This document shows, piece after piece, positions 33,239 to 43,137 of a DNA stretch of 64,000 nucleotides (its first letter is position 1; each line of letters opens with the position of its first letter). A model generated the notes under the pieces. That model was not told where the DNA came from, did not search any database, and was given only the letters and a program-made list of their open reading frames with translations. The DNA comes from JAKALX01 sp964508715 (GTDB lineage: Bacteria; Chloroflexota; Dehalococcoidia; Tepidiformales; Tepidiformaceae), in assembly GCA_964508715.1 (NCBI GenBank), contig CAZDUX010000005.1, positions 124,001 to 188,000 on the forward strand. The letters run 5' to 3'. A program made the position numbers and the translations under genes.

Positions 33239-34179
33239 ATAGTCTCAATTGGACAGCACTGTCAAAATGGCTGCTTGCACCCGCTGGTGTTGCCACGATA
33301 CTCGTGAGCCTGACGTTCACGACTGCGGCGTGTGGGTCATCGACTTCCGACTCCTCTGGCCGACCCAACGTCGTCGCGACAATCCAGCCGATCGGCGCCC
33401 TCGCACGCGCCATCGGTGGAAGCCACATCAACCTCAGTACTCTTCTCGGTCCCGGCGTCGATCCGCACGACTACGAAGCCTCACCCGGCGATATCAAGCG
33501 TCTCCATAACGCCAGCGTCGTCTTCAAGAACGGGCTCGGTCTCGATGCTCCCCTCGACAAAGCGATTGAAGGCAGCGGTGCATCGCGAGTTGTGACGGTC
33601 ACCGAGGGTGTGACCCTCATCCGCGGCAAGACCGAATCGGGCAAAGATGAAGACGATCCCCACGTCTGGCACGACCCCGACAACGCGAAAATCATGGCGG
33701 ACAACATCGCCAACGCCCTGGCTGCAGCCGATCCCGCCAATGCAGACGTATATCGCAAGAACGCCTCCGCCCAGAAACAGCGCCTCGATGACGCCGACCG
33801 CCAGGTCCGTGCGCTCATCGATACCCTTCCGCCTGATTCCCGCAAGATGGTCACCAACCACGATGCTTTCGGTTATTTCATCCAGCACTACGGGCTCACC
33901 TTCGTGGGCGCAGTCATCCCGTCGCTCTCCACCCAGGCGGAAGCGTCCCCCCGGCAGATCGCTGCACTCGAAGACACCATTCGCAGCGAGAATGTGAAAG
34001 CGATCTTTGCCGAGAGCTCCCTCGATCCGAAGGTTGCACGCCAGGTCGCCGCCGACACGGGCGTCAAGGTCGTCGACGACCTCTATGGCGATTCCCTCGG
34101 CAAGCCCGGGAGCGGCGCCGACACTATCGAGGGCATGCTCATCGCCAACGCCACGAAGATCGTGGAGGCCCTCCGGTGA
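33232..34179 (+). CDS. Zinc/manganese ABC transporter substrate-binding lipoprotein
   Basis: A 315-residue cluster A-I (ZnuA/TroA/MntA) metal-binding protein with a lipoprotein signal ending TAAC. Expected metal ligands are present: His in GPGVDPHDYEASP, His in DPHVWHDPDN, and the acidic/His residues later (NHDAFGYF, AESSLDPK). A short acidic EDD loop stands in place of the long His-rich loop of zinc-specific ZnuA. The only usable start I see is a TTG at 33232, close to a -10-like hexamer, hence probably leaderless. The next gene overlaps by 4 nt. Confidence 0.9.
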   Translation: MIHSLNWTALSKWLLAPAGVATILVSLTFTTAACGSSTSDSSGRPNVVATIQPIGALARAIGGSHINLSTLLGPGVDPHDYEASPGDIKRLHNASVVFKNGLGLDAPLDKAIEGSGASRVVTVTEGVTLIRGKTESGKDEDDPHVWHDPDNAKIMADNIANALAAADPANADVYRKNASAQKQRLDDADRQVRALIDTLPPDSRKMVTNHDAFGYFIQHYGLTFVGAVIPSLSTQAEASPRQIAALEDTIRSENVKAIFAESSLDPKVARQVAADTGVKVVDDLYGDSLGKPGSGADTIEGMLIANATKIVEALR

Positions 34180-34922
34180 GCCCTTCAACAGCGGCCAACA
34201 CCGCTGCCCTCGAACTCAACAATGTGGAGGCTGGCTACGGCGTCACGTTCACGCTTCGGAATGTCAGCTTCCGCGCGGAAGCTGGTGAGGTCGTTGGCCT
34301 CATTGGCCCCAACGGTGGCGGTAAGAGCACCCTCCTCAAGGCGATTGCAGGTGTCCTCCCCCTGCGCGCCGGTACGGTCGCACTCGGCGGCCGGCCACTT
34401 CGCGAATACACCGGCCGCACTGCATTCGTCCCCCAGCGCGAAGATGTGAACTGGGAGTTCCCAGCCACCGCGCTTGATGTCGTCCTCATGGGCCGTTACC
34501 GCGCTGCCGGCTGGTTTCGCCGCCCCGGCCACGCCGACCGCCAGCTTGCCGCTGCCGCCCTGGAGCGTCTCGGCCTCGGTGGCATGGGTGGCCGTCACAT
34601 CTCCCAGTTTTCGGGCGGCCAGCAACAGCGCATCTTCCTTGCCCGCGCGGCTGTACAGGACCCGTTGGTCGTCCTTCTCGATGAACCGTTCACCGGCATC
34701 GACCAGGCCAACCGCAAGATCTTCCATGAACTCATCCGTGAGTTCGCCAGCCGCGGCTGTGTTGTACTCATGGCGACCCACGACCTCGACGAAGTCGCGA
34801 GCACCACAACGAGCGTGGCCTGCATCGCCAACCGGCTCGTCGCCTTTGGCCCAACCGCCACCACCTATACCCCCGAGATCCTCCGGGCTACCTTCGGTGG
34901 CCGTGTTGCGGTGTTTTCCTGA
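34176..34922 (+). CDS. Zinc/manganese ABC transporter ATP-binding protein
   Basis: A 248-residue ATPase with Walker A GPNGGGKST, a Q-loop in FVPQREDVNWEFP typical of Mn/Zn systems, signature FSGGQQQR, Walker B VVLLDEPF and switch His in MATHDLDEV. The PQR-x3-W segment is characteristic of metal (ZnuC/MntB-type) ATPases. It starts with GTG overlapping the previous stop by 4 nt and overlaps the permease start by 1 nt, so the three genes are translationally coupled. Confidence 0.94.
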   Translation: MSPSTAANTAALELNNVEAGYGVTFTLRNVSFRAEAGEVVGLIGPNGGGKSTLLKAIAGVLPLRAGTVALGGRPLREYTGRTAFVPQREDVNWEFPATALDVVLMGRYRAAGWFRRPGHADRQLAAAALERLGLGGMGGRHISQFSGGQQQRIFLARAAVQDPLVVLLDEPFTGIDQANRKIFHELIREFASRGCVVLMATHDLDEVASTTTSVACIANRLVAFGPTATTYTPEILRATFGGRVAVFS

Positions 34923-35827
34923 TGGCCTGGTTTACGGAACCCCTCGCCTACCCATTCATGCAGCGCGCTCTCATCGAGATCACGATCGTCGGAGTCCTCT
35001 GTGGCCTCGTCGGCTGCTTCGTTGTCCTGCGCGGCCTCGCCTTCATCGGCGATGCGCTTGCTCATGCCGTCTTCCCCGGGGTGGTCATCTCTTACATCGC
35101 CGGCCAAAGCATCATGATTGGCGCCTTCATCTTTGGCGGGCTCACCGCACTTGGTGTTGGCGTCCTCTCTCGCAGCCGCCGTGTCAGCGAGGACACCGCC
35201 ATTGGCGTGCTCTTCGCCGCATTCTTCGCGCTCGGTATCGTCATCATTAGCCGCCAGGCTGGCTTCAAACGCGATCTCGGTTCGCTCCTCTTCGGCTCTG
35301 TTCTTGGTGTCTCTCGTGAGGACGTCATCCTCTCGATCGTTATTGCATTCTTCGTCCTCGTCGTCCTCTTTGCCCTCCTCAAGGAGTTCACACTCGTCGC
35401 TTTCGATGCCACGCTCGCACGCTCGCTTGGCTACCCGGTTTTTGCCCTCGACCTCATCCTTCTGCTCCTCGTCGCCTCCACGATCGTCGTGAGCCTTCAG
35501 ACCGTCGGCAATATCCTCATCCTCGCCCTCATCGTTACACCGGCCGCGACGGCCCGGCTCCTGACCGATAGGCTCGGCCGGATGATGGTTATCAGCGTCG
35601 TTATCGCGATCCTCGCCGGCGTGCTCGGTCTCTATATCTCGTACCACGCGAGCACGGCGGCTGGCGGCACCATTGTCCTCACCATCACCGCTATCTTCCT
35701 TTTCGCCCTCGTCTTCGCACCGAATCACGGGATTGTGAGCACGCGCCTCCAGGCACGCCGTGGCCGTCACCACGTTCACCACTTCCATGCCCTGTCCGAG
35801 GAGGCCTCGGGCCATATCGAGCATTGA
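34922..35827 (+). CDS. Zinc/manganese ABC transporter permease
   Basis: A 301-residue ABC-3 family permease with 8-9 membrane helices. GLVGCFVVLRGLAFIGDALAH is the family's N-terminal signature. The cytoplasmic tail is His-rich (RHHVHHFH and a final HIEH), which may bind the metal on arrival. It overlaps the ATPase gene by 1 nt and precedes the Fur-family gene by 16 nt. Confidence 0.94.
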   Translation: MAWFTEPLAYPFMQRALIEITIVGVLCGLVGCFVVLRGLAFIGDALAHAVFPGVVISYIAGQSIMIGAFIFGGLTALGVGVLSRSRRVSEDTAIGVLFAAFFALGIVIISRQAGFKRDLGSLLFGSVLGVSREDVILSIVIAFFVLVVLFALLKEFTLVAFDATLARSLGYPVFALDLILLLLVASTIVVSLQTVGNILILALIVTPAATARLLTDRLGRMMVISVVIAILAGVLGLYISYHASTAAGGTIVLTITAIFLFALVFAPNHGIVSTRLQARRGRHHVHHFHALSEEASGHIEH

Positions 35828-35843
35828 GCCGGGAGCGCCTGCG

Positions 35844-36299
35844 ATGACCGCCTCACTTCCCGCGAACCACGGCTCCCCGGAGCCCACCCACGCTGATACG
35901 ACATCCCGCCTCTCGGGCCTTGGTCGCCGAATGACCGCTACCCGCAGGGCGGTCCTCGATGCGATGGCACTGTCGCCGGCCCCATTCACCATCGAAGAAC
36001 TCTGCACTGCTCTCCCTGGCGTGGGCCGCGCCACCGTCTTCCGCACCGTGAAGCTGCTCCAGGAACACGACATCCTCTGCCGCGTTGTCCTCGAGGATGG
36101 CGGTGTCCGCTATCAACTCTCGACGGGCGGCCATCATCACCACCTCGTTTGCAGCCAGTGCGGCTCCGTCCAGGAGTTTGCCGACGCCCGCCTCGATGCC
36201 CTCATCCTCGAGAACGCCCGTGAATCGCAGTTCGAGCTCGATGGGCATAGCCTCGAACTCTACGGCCGTTGTAACCGTTGCCAATCGCCTGCCACCTGA
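35844..36299 (+). CDS. Fur family metalloregulator (Zur/Mur-like)
   Basis: A 151-residue repressor with an N-terminal winged helix (TATRRAVLDAMALS, then GRATVFRTVKLLQEHD) and a C-terminal metal domain bearing GGHHHHLVCSQC and a late CNRC, the two CxxC pairs of the structural zinc site. Its place as the last gene of the Zn/Mn importer operon argues for zinc or manganese sensing and autoregulation of this operon. The ATG at 35844 was preferred over a longer frame that overlaps the permease. It ends one base before the convergent HDOD gene. Confidence 0.9.
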   Translation: MTASLPANHGSPEPTHADTTSRLSGLGRRMTATRRAVLDAMALSPAPFTIEELCTALPGVGRATVFRTVKLLQEHDILCRVVLEDGGVRYQLSTGGHHHHLVCSQCGSVQEFADARLDALILENARESQFELDGHSLELYGRCNRCQSPAT

Positions 36300-37154
36300 T
36301 CAGGCCACGGCTCGGTCCCTGCGCGGCAATGTACTCACGCTCTCTACAAACGCCCGCGCCCGGGTTATCAGCCCCTCGAACCCGCCACACGCTCCCACCA
36401 CTTCGGCCATCTCTTCGTCATCGAACTCGGCCGGTATATCGCGGTAGCCGCCGAAGAGCCCGCTCGCATTTGCTGCCCGAACTCCTAGCGCAACCATTCC
36501 CGGGAGGCCATCGTCACGTCCGATATCCCTGTCATGGTGCCGCCCGATAGCGATCGCAAGCCCCTCCGGGAAGTTCCAGTGTCGTGCGAGCGCCTCGCCG
36601 GCCTCCGCATGCCCGAACCCGAATACCTTTCGTTCTGCCTCAATCACGGGCGTTCCGGCCCGGGCGTCGCGAATCGCCATCACCATTCGGTTGCGGTCAC
36701 CCACGAGCATCGCCAGGAGGCCCATGTCGTGGAGGATGCCCGCGGTGAACGCCTCCTCGGGCCGCGCCTCCCCGGCCATCCTCGCTGCCGTTTCTGCCGC
36801 CATCGCCACCAGCAACGAATGCTCCCAGAAGATGTCGGTGTCGAACCCCTCGCAGGGCACGATCCGTTTCCACGTGTCCATCAACGCGGCGCCGAGCACG
36901 ATCTGCCGTACCTGGCGAAAGCCGATAACGAGCACGGCCTCGCGCACCGTTCCCAGCCGCCGCGCAAAGCCGTAGTACGCCGAGTTACTCACCTTGATCA
37001 ACCGGGCGCTCAACCCCGGGTCCGCGCCAACCACTCGTGCCAGCTCCGAACCATTTCGTGAATCATTCTCGTCGAAGTTCAGCACGCGCATCGCCACCTG
37101 CGGCATCGCCGGCAAGTTCCCAACCGACCGAATGAACTCTGACGCGTCACCCAT
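36300..37154 (-). CDS. HDOD domain signalling protein
   Basis: A 284-residue HDOD protein. It opens with VGNLPAMPQVAMRVLNFD, the usual entry into this HD-related fold, has SNSAYYGFARRLGTVREAV in the middle and keeps an ILHDMGLLAM HD pair late, while most HDOD proteins lack a full metal site. Such proteins regulate motility, two-component or c-di-GMP pathways. I begin at ATG 37154; upstream residues to 37280 are not family-like. It is a single gene, divergent from the nuclease pair. Confidence 0.88.
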   Translation of the reverse strand: MGDASEFIRSVGNLPAMPQVAMRVLNFDENDSRNGSELARVVGADPGLSARLIKVSNSAYYGFARRLGTVREAVLVIGFRQVRQIVLGAALMDTWKRIVPCEGFDTDIFWEHSLLVAMAAETAARMAGEARPEEAFTAGILHDMGLLAMLVGDRNRMVMAIRDARAGTPVIEAERKVFGFGHAEAGEALARHWNFPEGLAIAIGRHHDRDIGRDDGLPGMVALGVRAANASGLFGGYRDIPAEFDDEEMAEVVGACGGFEGLITRARAFVESVSTLPRRDRAVA

Positions 37155-37419
37155 GCTCGAATCATCGGCCACCCTTGCCGAATCTTGACGTTTCTGGCAG
37201 GGGCCCTGGCACGCGGCTCCCTGGGCGGCCATCGTGCTCATGGCGCCCCGTTCAAAGCTCCCCGGCTCGAGGCACCTCATCCGTTCACCTGGCTCCTGGC
37301 GACACCTGTTGTCGCCTCCGCACGCTCTACTGGAGGTGAACGTTCCCGCTCAATCGATTGACTGCCTATGCATTTGAGCACTACCTTCCTCCTGGGCCCG
37401 TCCCAGGCCCGGAGCCGCC

Positions 37420-38685
37420 GTGGACCACCTTCGCTTCCTGCACGCAGCCGACCTCCACCTCGATAGCCCCTTCGCCGGGCTTCGTGCCACCGCCCCCGAG
37501 GCCATCCGCGAACGGCTCATATCCGCGACATTCGACGCTTACAACGCGCTGATCGCCCTTGCCCTCGCAGAGCGCGTCGATGCCGTCCTCATCGCCGGTG
37601 ACGTCTACGATTCCGCCGACCGCAGCCTTCGTGCCCAACTCGCCTTCGTCCGGGGCCTCGAACGGCTCGCGGAAGCGGGCATCCGTTCTTTTGTCTGTCA
37701 CGGAAATCACGACCCTCTCGATGGCTGGGATGCCCGCCTCCCGCTTCCACCGCTTGCCCACCGCTTCGGCAAAGACGTCGAGGGCATTCCACTCGACCCA
37801 TCCGACCCTGCCCGTGCCACGGTCTACGGTGTCAGCTATCCAACCAGGAGAGTCCTTGCCAACCTGGTCCCCCGTTTCGCCCGAAGCGACTCCAGCCGCT
37901 TCGCCATCGGGCTTCTCCATGCCAACGCCGGCACAAACACCGGGCATGAACCGTATGCTCCCTGCACGCTTGATGACCTCGTACGCTCGGGCATCGACTA
38001 CTGGGCGCTCGGCCATGTGCACACCCACGCCATCCTTCACGTCTCGAACCCCACGGTCGTCTATCCCGGCAACTTGCAGGGCCGGCACCCAAACGAGACC
38101 GGCCCCCGCGGCGCCGTTCTCGTCAGCGTTGATGCTGCGGGCCGCTGCAACGTCGGTTTTCGCCCACTCGATGTCGTCCGCTGGCAGCAGGTCGATATTC
38201 CGCTCGATTCCGCCGCCGATGTCTCGGCGGCAATGAGCCTCATCCACCGCAGCGTTGGCGCAGCCCTGGAAGGAGCCGCGGGACGCTCGCTCGTGCTTCG
38301 CCTCAACCTGGTTGGCCGCAGTGCCGTCCGCGAAGACCTCCTTCATCGTGCGGCCCTCGATGATCTGGAGGCTGAAATCAATAACGAATGGGCGGCTCAG
38401 CAGCCCTTTGCCTGGTGCGAACGCATTACCCATCGCCTGCGTCCCGAGTTCGACCGTGAGGCTGCCCTCGAAGCAGGCGACTTCCTCGCCGAACTCCTCG
38501 CCGTTGTTGACACGCTCCGGCAGGACCCTCACGGCCCTTCGGAGCTTCGAACGATACTGGAGCCCTTCTACACGCGAGCGGGCAGTGCCCTTCGCCCCTT
38601 CGTGCCCGACGATGCCGCCATGCTCCGCCTTCTCGGAGACGCCGAGGCTGAGTGCGTCGACCGCCTCCAGGAGATGAGCCGGTGA
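37420..38685 (+). CDS. SbcD/YhaO-like metallophosphoesterase nuclease
   Basis: A 421-residue DNA repair exonuclease subunit. The calcineurin-like metal motifs are all present: DLHLDSPF, GDVYDSAD, CHGNHDPL, LLHANAG and GHVHTHAI. Length and following gene match the Bacillus YhaO-YhaN arrangement rather than classic SbcD-SbcC. It likely processes DNA ends with the ATPase encoded next, whose GTG overlaps its stop by 4 nt. GTG start with GGAG 6 nt upstream. Confidence 0.92.
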   Translation: MDHLRFLHAADLHLDSPFAGLRATAPEAIRERLISATFDAYNALIALALAERVDAVLIAGDVYDSADRSLRAQLAFVRGLERLAEAGIRSFVCHGNHDPLDGWDARLPLPPLAHRFGKDVEGIPLDPSDPARATVYGVSYPTRRVLANLVPRFARSDSSRFAIGLLHANAGTNTGHEPYAPCTLDDLVRSGIDYWALGHVHTHAILHVSNPTVVYPGNLQGRHPNETGPRGAVLVSVDAAGRCNVGFRPLDVVRWQQVDIPLDSAADVSAAMSLIHRSVGAALEGAAGRSLVLRLNLVGRSAVREDLLHRAALDDLEAEINNEWAAQQPFAWCERITHRLRPEFDREAALEAGDFLAELLAVVDTLRQDPHGPSELRTILEPFYTRAGSALRPFVPDDAAMLRLLGDAEAECVDRLQEMSR

Positions 38686-41600
38686 GGATCGAATCGCTCC
38701 ACCCTGAAGGTTTCGGGCACTTTTCGGGCCAGGAGATCGGCCCCTTGGAGTCACCGCTCACCGTCGTCCATGGCCACAACGAGGCCGGCAAGAGCACCCT
38801 CCTCGCCTTTATCCGTACGATCCTCTTTGGCTTCCCGCCCCAGAACCGCGCGAAGTACTACCCGCCGCTCGCGGGTGGCCGTCACGGCGGCCGCATATCC
38901 CTCCTCGATGACGAAAACCGCCGCTACGTCATCGAACGTCTCGAGGCCCCGGGCAGCCAGACCCTGCGCATTACCCTGCCCGATGGCACTCAATCCAACG
39001 ATGAGAGCGTCCTACGCAACCTCCTCGGCAACGCGGGACGGCCCCTGTTCGAGTCTGTCTTCGCTTTCGGCCTGCTCGACCTCCAGAAGCTCGATGCGCT
39101 CGATAACAGCGGACTTGCCCAGCAGATCTATGCGGCCGGCATGGGTGCCGCGAACCTCCCCGCCGTCCAGGAGAGCCTGACCCGTGAGGCCGGGAACATT
39201 TTTAAACAAGGAGGCTCGGCCCAGGAGGCGGCGAAGCTCTTCCGTGCCCTCACCCAGGTCGATGGCGAACTCGACCGCCTGCGTGGCGAAAGCGCCGAGT
39301 ACGCGGCGAAATCCGCGGAGGAGCAGGCGCTCGAGGTGGAAATCACGGCTATCGGCGACGAATCGCGCGAGCTCGCAACCCAGCTTGCCGAGCTCGATCT
39401 CCTTGCCCGGGCATGGGATGACTGGGTCGTGCGAGACGACCTCACGCGCCGCCTTGAACAACTGCCGGAGTTCCCGGGCTTTCCGGCCCAGGCAGTCAGC
39501 CGATTCGAGCGTGCCAGCCAGGATCTCGCCGAGGCAACGGACAATTGCCAGTCGCTCGGCGCTGATCTCGGCAGGCTCCGCCAGCGAGCGGCAGTGCCGA
39601 TCCCCGATGAGCCGCTGCTCGCTGCCGCTGGCCTTGCGGAAGAAGTTGGCCGCCAGCGCGGCAACCTCGAGCATTCGATTGTCGACCTCCCGGCCCGCCA
39701 GGCGGAGCTCGCTGATGCCGAGGCACGTGTTCGGGAGGGCATCCAGAAGCTTGGCCCCGGGTGGGACGAGGCATCGGTCGCTGCCTTCGACGTCTCGCTC
39801 CCCGTGCGCGATGCCATCACCGCCTTCGGGCAGCGCCTCGCTGATGCGGCGAGTACTGAACGAGATGCTCGCGCACGCGCCGACCTCGCGGCCGAAGCAC
39901 TGGCCGCCGCCCGCGAGCGCGAGGATGCTGCCCGCGACACCCTGGCCGCGACAACGCCACCATCCCTGACAACTACGGAGATCTCTGCTACTCGCGATCT
40001 TGTTCGTTCTGCGCGTAGCCGCCTGGGTGATGCAGCTGCGGCTTCTACCCACCGTGCGCTCCTGGAAGCGCAGCAGGCCATCCTCGATGCCCGCCAGCAG
40101 GAACACCCATCGCCGGCCCGCGCCACCCTTGCTGCGTGGGTGGTTGGTGCGGCAGCAATCGGAGCCCTTTCCCTCGGCCTTCTTGCCGGCGGTATCATCC
40201 TTCTGCTCGCTGTTTTCCTCGCCGTCGTACTCGGCATCGTTGCCGGTGCACTCCTCCAGCTGTCGCGCCGCCACCTCGATGCCAACGCCTGGAATCATCG
40301 AATTCCGGGCCTCGATGAAGCGGTGCATGCCGAATCTGCTATCCGTGCCGAACTCGCTGCCCTCGTCGCCCGCCTGGGCTGTGCACCGTCCTCCGATGCG
40401 CTCGACCGTACGGAACGTACGCTCGATGAGCATCAGCACAACCTGGACCGCCAGGAAGCCGCCCTCGCTGCCCTCGCGACCGAGACTGCTGAGAGTGAAC
40501 GCCTCGCGGCCCGCCACGAACAGGCGGCACAGCTCCTTGGGCAGGCTGGCGAACACCTGGCCCGTGCTAACGAAGGCTGGACCGCCTGGCTGCAATCGCA
40601 TGGCCTCGCTACCACGCTGTCGCCAGCCTCGACCCTCGATCTGCTCGGGCGCATTGAGGCCCTCCAGGGCGAATTACGCGCCCGCGACAAGACCCGCGAC
40701 GACCGCGTCGCCAAGATCGCTGCCGACATCCGCCGCGAAACGGTCCGCGTGGTCGAACTCGCTGCCGCCGCCAGCCTTCCAGTCGATCCTGAAAACCACC
40801 GGGCCGTCCTGCATGCAGCCGATGACCTCATCCGCCGCTTTCGCGCAGCACAAGAGGCAGCGAACCGCCGCGACAGCCTCCATGAGCAGATCGAAGCCCG
40901 CCAGGCCGACCTCGAGCATGCGGAACAGAAGCGTGAGAAGGCTGAGGAGGCGCTGGCTCTCCTTCTCGAATCCTGTGGCGTCAACGGCGAGGCTGATCTT
41001 CGAGCACGTGCCGCGCTGCACGAAGAACGCGGAGTCCTCGCCGCAGCCCTCGAGTCACGAGAACTCGCTCTGCGGACGCTCGCTGGCCCCGGCGAGCCCT
41101 ACGATCGGCTTCTCCTGCGGCTTGCGGAGTCCGATATCACCGCGGCCCGACTCCAGCGTGAATCCCTCGCCTCTCGCCGGGCCGAACTCACCGACCGCGC
41201 TACCACTGCCGGTACTGAACTCGGCGAAGTGCGCCTTCGCCTCAAGCAGCTTGCGGTAGACAGCCGTTCGAGCGACCTCCGGGCTCAACGCGCCGTCATC
41301 ATCGAGCAGCTCCGCGTCCACGCCGAAAACTGGTCGCGCCTCACCATCGCCTCTGCACTCCTCAACCGGGCACGCTCCCGCTTCGAACGGGAACGTCAGC
41401 CCGAGGTGGTCAGCGAGGCCGGGAAGTACTTTGCGACCATGACGCAGGGGCGCTACGAGGGGATCTTCGTTCCCATCGGTTCGAGCTCTGTCCAGGCACT
41501 CCCTGCGGGTGGGGGCGAGCCTCGCCTGCCCCAGCAGCTCAGCCAGGGTACCCAGGAACAGCTCTATCTCTCGATGCGCTTCGGCCTTGTTGAGCACTTT

Positions 41601-41843
41601 GCCCGGCAGGCGACCGCGCTTCCCATCGTCGTCGACGAAATCCTCGTCAACTTCGATCCCGACCGTGCCCGCGCTGCCGCCGCCGGTTTCGCACGGGTCG
41701 CGCAGAACCACCAGGTTATCGTGTTCACCTGTCATCCGTGGGTCGTCGAGATATTCCGTTCCGCTGAGCCACGGGCACAGGTGATTGAGCTTGATGGTGT
41801 GGCGGCCCGGCAAGAGCAGCTTGCGCCTACGGCATCACCATGA
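38682..41843 (+). CDS. SbcC/YhaN-like SMC-type ATPase
   Basis: A 1053-residue ATPase with split ABC head: Walker A GHNEAGKST near residue 30, then about 850 residues of mostly coiled coil, then a signature-like LSQGTQEQLYLSMR and Walker B LPIVVDEILVNFDP near the C-terminus. Unlike SbcC, the middle (about 490-530) has a strongly hydrophobic double segment (WVVGAAAIGALSLGLLAGGI and on), a feature of YhaN proteins that suggests membrane contact. It forms a complex with the upstream nuclease. Its end overlaps the convergent P450 gene by 17 nt. Confidence 0.92.
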   Translation: MRIESLHPEGFGHFSGQEIGPLESPLTVVHGHNEAGKSTLLAFIRTILFGFPPQNRAKYYPPLAGGRHGGRISLLDDENRRYVIERLEAPGSQTLRITLPDGTQSNDESVLRNLLGNAGRPLFESVFAFGLLDLQKLDALDNSGLAQQIYAAGMGAANLPAVQESLTREAGNIFKQGGSAQEAAKLFRALTQVDGELDRLRGESAEYAAKSAEEQALEVEITAIGDESRELATQLAELDLLARAWDDWVVRDDLTRRLEQLPEFPGFPAQAVSRFERASQDLAEATDNCQSLGADLGRLRQRAAVPIPDEPLLAAAGLAEEVGRQRGNLEHSIVDLPARQAELADAEARVREGIQKLGPGWDEASVAAFDVSLPVRDAITAFGQRLADAASTERDARARADLAAEALAAAREREDAARDTLAATTPPSLTTTEISATRDLVRSARSRLGDAAAASTHRALLEAQQAILDARQQEHPSPARATLAAWVVGAAAIGALSLGLLAGGIILLLAVFLAVVLGIVAGALLQLSRRHLDANAWNHRIPGLDEAVHAESAIRAELAALVARLGCAPSSDALDRTERTLDEHQHNLDRQEAALAALATETAESERLAARHEQAAQLLGQAGEHLARANEGWTAWLQSHGLATTLSPASTLDLLGRIEALQGELRARDKTRDDRVAKIAADIRRETVRVVELAAAASLPVDPENHRAVLHAADDLIRRFRAAQEAANRRDSLHEQIEARQADLEHAEQKREKAEEALALLLESCGVNGEADLRARAALHEERGVLAAALESRELALRTLAGPGEPYDRLLLRLAESDITAARLQRESLASRRAELTDRATTAGTELGEVRLRLKQLAVDSRSSDLRAQRAVIIEQLRVHAENWSRLTIASALLNRARSRFERERQPEVVSEAGKYFATMTQGRYEGIFVPIGSSSVQALPAGGGEPRLPQQLSQGTQEQLYLSMRFGLVEHFARQATALPIVVDEILVNFDPDRARAAAAGFARVAQNHQVIVFTCHPWVVEIFRSAEPRAQVIELDGVAARQEQLAPTASP

Positions 41844-43047
41844 GTCTCTCGAGGCCCCGGAATCCGGGTACGCGCTTATAGCTCAGCTCTTGTTCTGCGA
41901 GCTGCAAACGCGGGAAACGCTGGATGAGCCGGTCCAGCCCCACATTCGCCTCGAGCCGCGCGAGTGGCGCGCCCAGGCAATATCGCCGTCCGCCCCCGAA
42001 GGCGAGGTGCTTCGGATTCTCGCGGGTCACATCGAAGCGATGGGGATCATCGTTCATCCGGGGGTCGTAGGCTGCGCCCATCAGCGATACTGTTAGCGAC
42101 TGCCCGTGTGCCACCGGGCACCCGGCGATCTCACGGTCCTCGTTCGTGATCCGGCCCGAGAATGTGACAGGTCCCGCGTACCGGAGCATCTCTTCCACCG
42201 CGTTTTTCATCAGCTCTGGCTGCCGCTGCAGCAATTCAAACTGGTCGCGGTGCCTGAGCAGAAGCAGCACCCCGTTCCCGATCAAGTCCGTTGTCGTGAC
42301 GTTTCCCGCCGCCAGCAGCAGCGAAATCATCGATAAGATCTCGTCGTCATCGAGGAAATCCCCGGCCTCCTCCGCCTGGATCATCCCCGTGATCAGGTCA
42401 TCACGCGGATCTGCGCGGCGCACCGCGATCGCCTCGCGCAGGTACGCCTCGAGTTCCTGGCCCGAAAGCTCAGCCTGGCGCCTCGTCTCCTCGTCTGCGA
42501 ACGGGTCGAAGCCTGCTGCGACACCGGTGTCCGACCAGCGTTTGAAGTCGCCCCGATCCTTTGGATCCACGCCCAGCATCTCGGCAATCACGATCGTTGG
42601 AAGCGGCGCCGCGAAGGCCGCCATGAGATCCCACTGTTCCTTGCCAGCCACTTCGTCCAGCAGTTCGTCGGCAATCGCGGCAATCCGCGGCGCCATGCGC
42701 TCCACTGCCCGCGGCGTGAACGCCTTCTGAACCAGCGACCGCAGGCGCGTGTGCACCGGTGGATCCTGGAACAACATGCTCGGCTCACGCTCGGCCCGTC
42801 CGGCCCGATTCTGCCGGAACACGGTGTTGAAGGTGCCCGGCGCTGCCTTTCGTGGGTCAACCCAAAGGTCACGGTCGTGCAGGATCTCCTCGACGTCATC
42901 GAATCGCGACACGAGGTACCGCTTCAGGAAATCGTCGTAGTGAATCCGCCCCGCCTCACGGACCGCATCGAGTAGTGGAACGGGGTCGCCCTGGTATTCA
43001 GGATTGATGGGGCTCAGTTGTAGCCCCATGGGGATTGGCGAGGTCAT
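41827..43047 (-). CDS. Cytochrome P450
   Basis: A soluble bacterial P450 of about 406 residues. It has the heme-Cys loop FGGGRRYCLGAPLARLE, the K-helix ExxR as EEMLRY, and an I-helix segment AAGNVTTTDLIG in which the usual acidic residue before Thr is Val, a possible change in proton delivery. ATG 43047 gives the normal N-terminus (MTSPIPMG) with an AAAGAG upstream; TATAGT at 43089-43094 is a likely -10. No ferredoxin or reductase is adjacent, though a ferredoxin lies at 59 kb. Substrate unknown. Confidence 0.9.
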   Translation of the reverse strand: MTSPIPMGLQLSPINPEYQGDPVPLLDAVREAGRIHYDDFLKRYLVSRFDDVEEILHDRDLWVDPRKAAPGTFNTVFRQNRAGRAEREPSMLFQDPPVHTRLRSLVQKAFTPRAVERMAPRIAAIADELLDEVAGKEQWDLMAAFAAPLPTIVIAEMLGVDPKDRGDFKRWSDTGVAAGFDPFADEETRRQAELSGQELEAYLREAIAVRRADPRDDLITGMIQAEEAGDFLDDDEILSMISLLLAAGNVTTTDLIGNGVLLLLRHRDQFELLQRQPELMKNAVEEMLRYAGPVTFSGRITNEDREIAGCPVAHGQSLTVSLMGAAYDPRMNDDPHRFDVTRENPKHLAFGGGRRYCLGAPLARLEANVGLDRLIQRFPRLQLAEQELSYKRVPGFRGLERLMVMP

Positions 43048-43137
43048 CGGCTCTTTCATACATCTGCTCATGGATGGAAGTGATGACAACTATACGCGGG
43101 GCCCGCTCTCTGCGTTCCGCCCCCCAACCAACATTAA

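Noticed and set aside
34865..36073. 402-codon minus-strand ORF, highly acidic
   Set aside because: Lies opposite a permease and a Fur-family gene; its Glu/Asp-rich sequence mirrors hydrophobic codons of the permease.
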